A stretch of DNA of 34,508 nt. Origin: Rhodospirillum sp. UBA1311 (lineage in GTDB: Bacteria > Pseudomonadota > Alphaproteobacteria > Rhodospirillales > Rhodospirillaceae). Of the stretch, positions 32,138-34,508 are shown in pieces. The first letter of the stretch is position 1, and the number at the start of each line of letters is the position of its first letter. The position numbers and the translations under genes were made by a program. The notes beneath the pieces are model-generated. The model was not told the origin of the DNA. It was given only the letters and a program-made list of their open reading frames with translations, and made no database searches. The stretch lies in the NCBI GenBank assembly GCA_002307145.1, contig DBTR01000070.1, positions 30,052 through 64,559 of the forward strand, written 5' to 3'.

Positions 32138-33397
32138 TCAGAAGCTGAAGCGCTTCGCCAGGTCGTCGTCCGAGATCAGATGGCCGAGCGGGCCGACCGC
32201 CGCCGTGGTGAGCGGGGTTTTGAACATCCGTTCGGTAGCGCGGCGGACGGCTTCGATGTCGACGGCGTCGATGCGGGCGATGGATTCCTCCATCGAGATC
32301 GGCTCGCCGAAGATCATCAGTTGGCGAGCACGGTGTTCGCAGCGGGACGAGACGCTTTCCATGCCCATGATCGTGCTGGCGCGGAGCTGGGCGCGGGCGC
32401 GGGCGACTTCCGGTTCGGTGAGGGTGCTGCTGAGTTTGGCGCACTCGTCGGCGATCACGTCGACCATCTGCGGAATGTCTTCCGGGCTGGTGCCGGCGTA
32501 GATCGAGAACATCCCGGTGTCGACGTAGGACGAGGTGAACGAATAGATCGAGTAGGCGAGGCCGCGCTGTTCGCGGACTTCCTGGAACAGCCGCGACGAC
32601 ATGCCGCCGCCGAACAGCGCCGACATCACCGCCAGGGCGTAGTAGTCGTCGTCCTGATAGGCGACGCCTTCGTAGCCGAGCACAAGGTGGGTCTGTTCGA
32701 GGTCGCGGTCCTCGCGGTAGTGGCCGCCGGTGTAGCGCGCCGCGGTGTCGCTGGCTGAGGACTGCTGCGGCGGCACGGCGGAGAAGTGTTCTCCGACCAT
32801 GTCGAGAAAAGTGTCGTGATCGAGCCCGCCCGCCGCCGAAACGACGATCTGCGGCGCGGTGTAGCCCGCATGCATGAAGTCGAAGATCGACTCACGGCTG
32901 AGGCCGCGCACGATCTCGGCAGTGCCGAGCACCGGGCGTCCGATCGCCTGGTCGGGGTAGGCGGTCTGCTGGAACCAGTCGAAGATGATGTCGTCCGGGG
33001 TGTCGATCGCCTGGTTGATTTCCTGGACGATGACGTGGCGCTCGCGATCGAGCTCTTCCGGATCGAGGGTGGAGTTCTGGAGAATGTCGCCGACGATGTC
33101 GACGGCGAGCGGCAGGTCGTCCTTCAGCACCTTGGCGTAGTACGCGGTGGTTTCGCGCGAGGTGTAGGCGTTGATGTGACCGCCGACGGCTTCGATTTCC
33201 TCGGCGATGCCGCGCGCGGTGCGCCGCGCCGTGCCCTTGAAGGCCATGTGTTCGAGCAGGTGCGACACCCCGTTGAGGTGCGCGGGTTCGTAACGCGCGC
33301 CGACTCCCACCCATGCGCCGATCGAGACCGTCCGCATGCCGGGCATCTCGTCCGAGATCACCCGAAGGCCGTTGTCGAGCGTCGTGACTTTTACCAT
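32138..33397 (-). CDS. M16-family zinc peptidase (mitochondrial processing peptidase-like)
   Basis: A 419-residue inverzincin: HLLEH (His46-Leu-Leu-Glu49-His50) with the distal Glu126 76 residues later completes the HxxEH...E zinc site. It carries the family sequences GVSHLLEHMAFKGT, GGHINAYTSRE, and FGGGMSSRLFQEVREQRGLAYS in the C-terminal half. Such proteins resemble the beta subunit of mitochondrial processing peptidase and in alphaproteobacteria are commonly encoded next to thrC. The ATG overlaps the thrC stop by one base (TAATG). No signal peptide. Substrate unknown. Confidence 0.94.
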   Translation of the reverse strand: MVKVTTLDNGLRVISDEMPGMRTVSIGAWVGVGARYEPAHLNGVSHLLEHMAFKGTARRTARGIAEEIEAVGGHINAYTSRETTAYYAKVLKDDLPLAVDIVGDILQNSTLDPEELDRERHVIVQEINQAIDTPDDIIFDWFQQTAYPDQAIGRPVLGTAEIVRGLSRESIFDFMHAGYTAPQIVVSAAGGLDHDTFLDMVGEHFSAVPPQQSSASDTAARYTGGHYREDRDLEQTHLVLGYEGVAYQDDDYYALAVMSALFGGGMSSRLFQEVREQRGLAYSIYSFTSSYVDTGMFSIYAGTSPEDIPQMVDVIADECAKLSSTLTEPEVARARAQLRASTIMGMESVSSRCEHRARQLMIFGEPISMEESIARIDAVDIEAVRRATERMFKTPLTTAAVGPLGHLISDDDLAKRFSF

Positions 33398-34508
33398 TAA
33401 CGTACTCCGGCAGTGGCGCGGCTGCGCGCCAGCACATAGTCCTGAACGGTCTTGAGGTCGTTTTGCAGGATCGTCAGCCGTTCCGGACGCTCCATCAAAT
33501 CCGCGAGACGCGGCGGCAGCTTCGGCGTCACGCCGCAGGCTTCCTCCACCGCTCTTCCGAACTTCGCCGGGTGGGCGGTGGCCAGCGCCACCACCGGCAC
33601 GCCCGGGGTCTTCGCCCGCGCCCGCGCGGCGGCGACGCCGATCGCGGAGTGCGGGTCGAGAATCTCGCCGGTCGCCTTGTATTCTGCCAGGATCGCGGCC
33701 TTGGTCTTGGCGTCGTCGAGCGACAGGGCCGAAAACACCGCGCGCGAGCGGGCCAGAACTTCGGGCGAAACCTCGAACCGGCCCGACTGGCGGAAGCGGT
33801 TCATCGCGGTGCGGACGGCGGCGCCGTCGCGGCCGAGCATGTCGAACAGCAGACGCTCGAAGTTGGACGAGATCTGGATGTCCATCGACGGGCTCAAGCT
33901 CGGCACCACGCCGGTCATTTCCATCTCGCCCGAGGCGAAGAAGCGGGTGAGAATGTCGTTGCGGTTCGAGCCCACGATCAGTTGCTCGATCGGCAAGCCC
34001 ATGGTTTTCGCGACATATCCGGCGAAGATGTTGCCGAAGTTGCCGGTCGGCACCGAGAAGCCCACCGCGCGGTCGGGCGCGCCGAGGCGCAACGCCGCCC
34101 ACACATAATACACCACCTGGGCCAAAACCCGCGCCCAATTGATCGAGTTCACCGCGCTCAACGAAACCCGGTCGCGGAACGTGGCGTCGGCGAACATCGC
34201 CTTCACCATGTCCTGGCAGTCGTCGAAGGTGCCCTTGATCGCGATATTGAAGACGTTGGACGACGTGACCGTGGTCATCTGCCGCCGCTGCACCTCGGAC
34301 ACCCGCTCGTGCGGATGGAGGATGAAGATGTCGATCGCTTCGCGGTCACGGCAGGCTTCGATCGCGGCCGAACCGGTGTCGCCCGAAGTTGCGCCGACGA
34401 TGGTGATGCGCTTCGAGCGCTTGGCGAGGAAGTGGTCGAACAGGCGGCCGAGCACCTGCATCGCCATGTCCTTGAACGCCAGCGTCGGGCCGTGGAACAG
34501 CTCCATCA
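33397..34508 (-). CDS. thrC: Threonine synthase, C-terminal part, cut by window edge
   Basis: About 370 residues of a PLP-dependent synthase that converts phosphohomoserine to threonine. The fragment begins near LFHGPTLAFKDMAMQ, whose Lys binds PLP, and continues with GATSGDTGSAA (phosphate-binding), FSVPTGNFGNIFAG and a C-terminal domain ending ARSRATAGVR. The full protein is about 460 residues, so roughly the first 95 lie beyond the right edge. Homoserine kinase, the preceding enzyme, is encoded at 6.6 kb. Stop overlaps the M16 start by one base, so the pair is co-expressed. Confidence 0.96.
   Translation of the reverse strand, partial: MELFHGPTLAFKDMAMQVLGRLFDHFLAKRSKRITIVGATSGDTGSAAIEACRDREAIDIFILHPHERVSEVQRRQMTTVTSSNVFNIAIKGTFDDCQDMVKAMFADATFRDRVSLSAVNSINWARVLAQVVYYVWAALRLGAPDRAVGFSVPTGNFGNIFAGYVAKTMGLPIEQLIVGSNRNDILTRFFASGEMEMTGVVPSLSPSMDIQISSNFERLLFDMLGRDGAAVRTAMNRFRQSGRFEVSPEVLARSRAVFSALSLDDAKTKAAILAEYKATGEILDPHSAIGVAAARARAKTPGVPVVALATAHPAKFGRAVEEACGVTPKLPPRLADLMERPERLTILQNDLKTVQDYVLARSRATAGVR

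Overview
The window is GC-rich and gene-dense, with short gaps and many 4-base ATGA stop/start overlaps. Gene content and order (ispH-thrB-rnhA, thrC followed by an M16 peptidase, class II FBPase beside transketolase, FixJ-type regulators, acdR/acdS) point to an alphaproteobacterium, probably of the Rhodospirillales. This assignment rests on gene content and order, not on a phylogeny. No tRNA, rRNA, CRISPR array, transposase or integrase was recognised.

Layout. 0-5.4 kb, minus strand: start of a probable transketolase gene, glpX, a LuxR-type regulator whose receiver lacks the phospho-acceptor Asp, a membrane GGDEF-EAL protein and a small lipoprotein. 5.6-8.7 kb, plus strand: housekeeping genes ispH, thrB, rnhA and a YqgE/AlgH protein. 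8.7-12.7 kb, minus strand: a four-gene unit of alkaline phosphatase, small CxxC periplasmic protein, ABC ATPase and FtsX-type permease with a histidine-rich loop, preceded by a partial Pho-box-like site. 13-21 kb, plus strand: a TRAP-type binding protein without TRAP membrane subunits, a MASE4 histidine kinase, a FixJ-type regulator, a receiver read in frame into an alpha/beta hydrolase, a YcaC-like hydrolase, a YtcJ-like amidohydrolase with a Cys/His tail, two tandem XapX proteins and a DoxX protein. 21-24 kb, minus strand: a MarR-EmrA-EmrB efflux operon with a dyad at its promoter. 24.1-25.8 kb: divergent acdR and acdS (ACC deaminase) with a perfect dyad between them and a strong terminator after acdS. 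25.8-26.5 kb: a short ArsR-like frame and an AT-rich gap. 26.5-32 kb, plus strand: a LuxR-type regulator with an autoinducer-binding-like domain, a second GGDEF-EAL protein and a chemoreceptor, ended by a bidirectional terminator. 32.1-34.5 kb, minus strand: M16 peptidase and the C-terminal part of thrC.

The least ordinary section is 13-21 kb. It looks like a signal-transduction module (binding protein, kinase, two receivers) joined to a set of small-molecule hydrolases and small membrane proteins. The receiver-hydrolase junction is the central question: it is either a true fusion or the result of a one-base change in a run of six C. The 8.7-12.7 kb ABC/phosphatase unit is the second candidate. 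The acd locus suggests an association with plants or other ACC sources. The LuxR, c-di-GMP and chemoreceptor genes suggest lifestyle switching between motility and surface growth.
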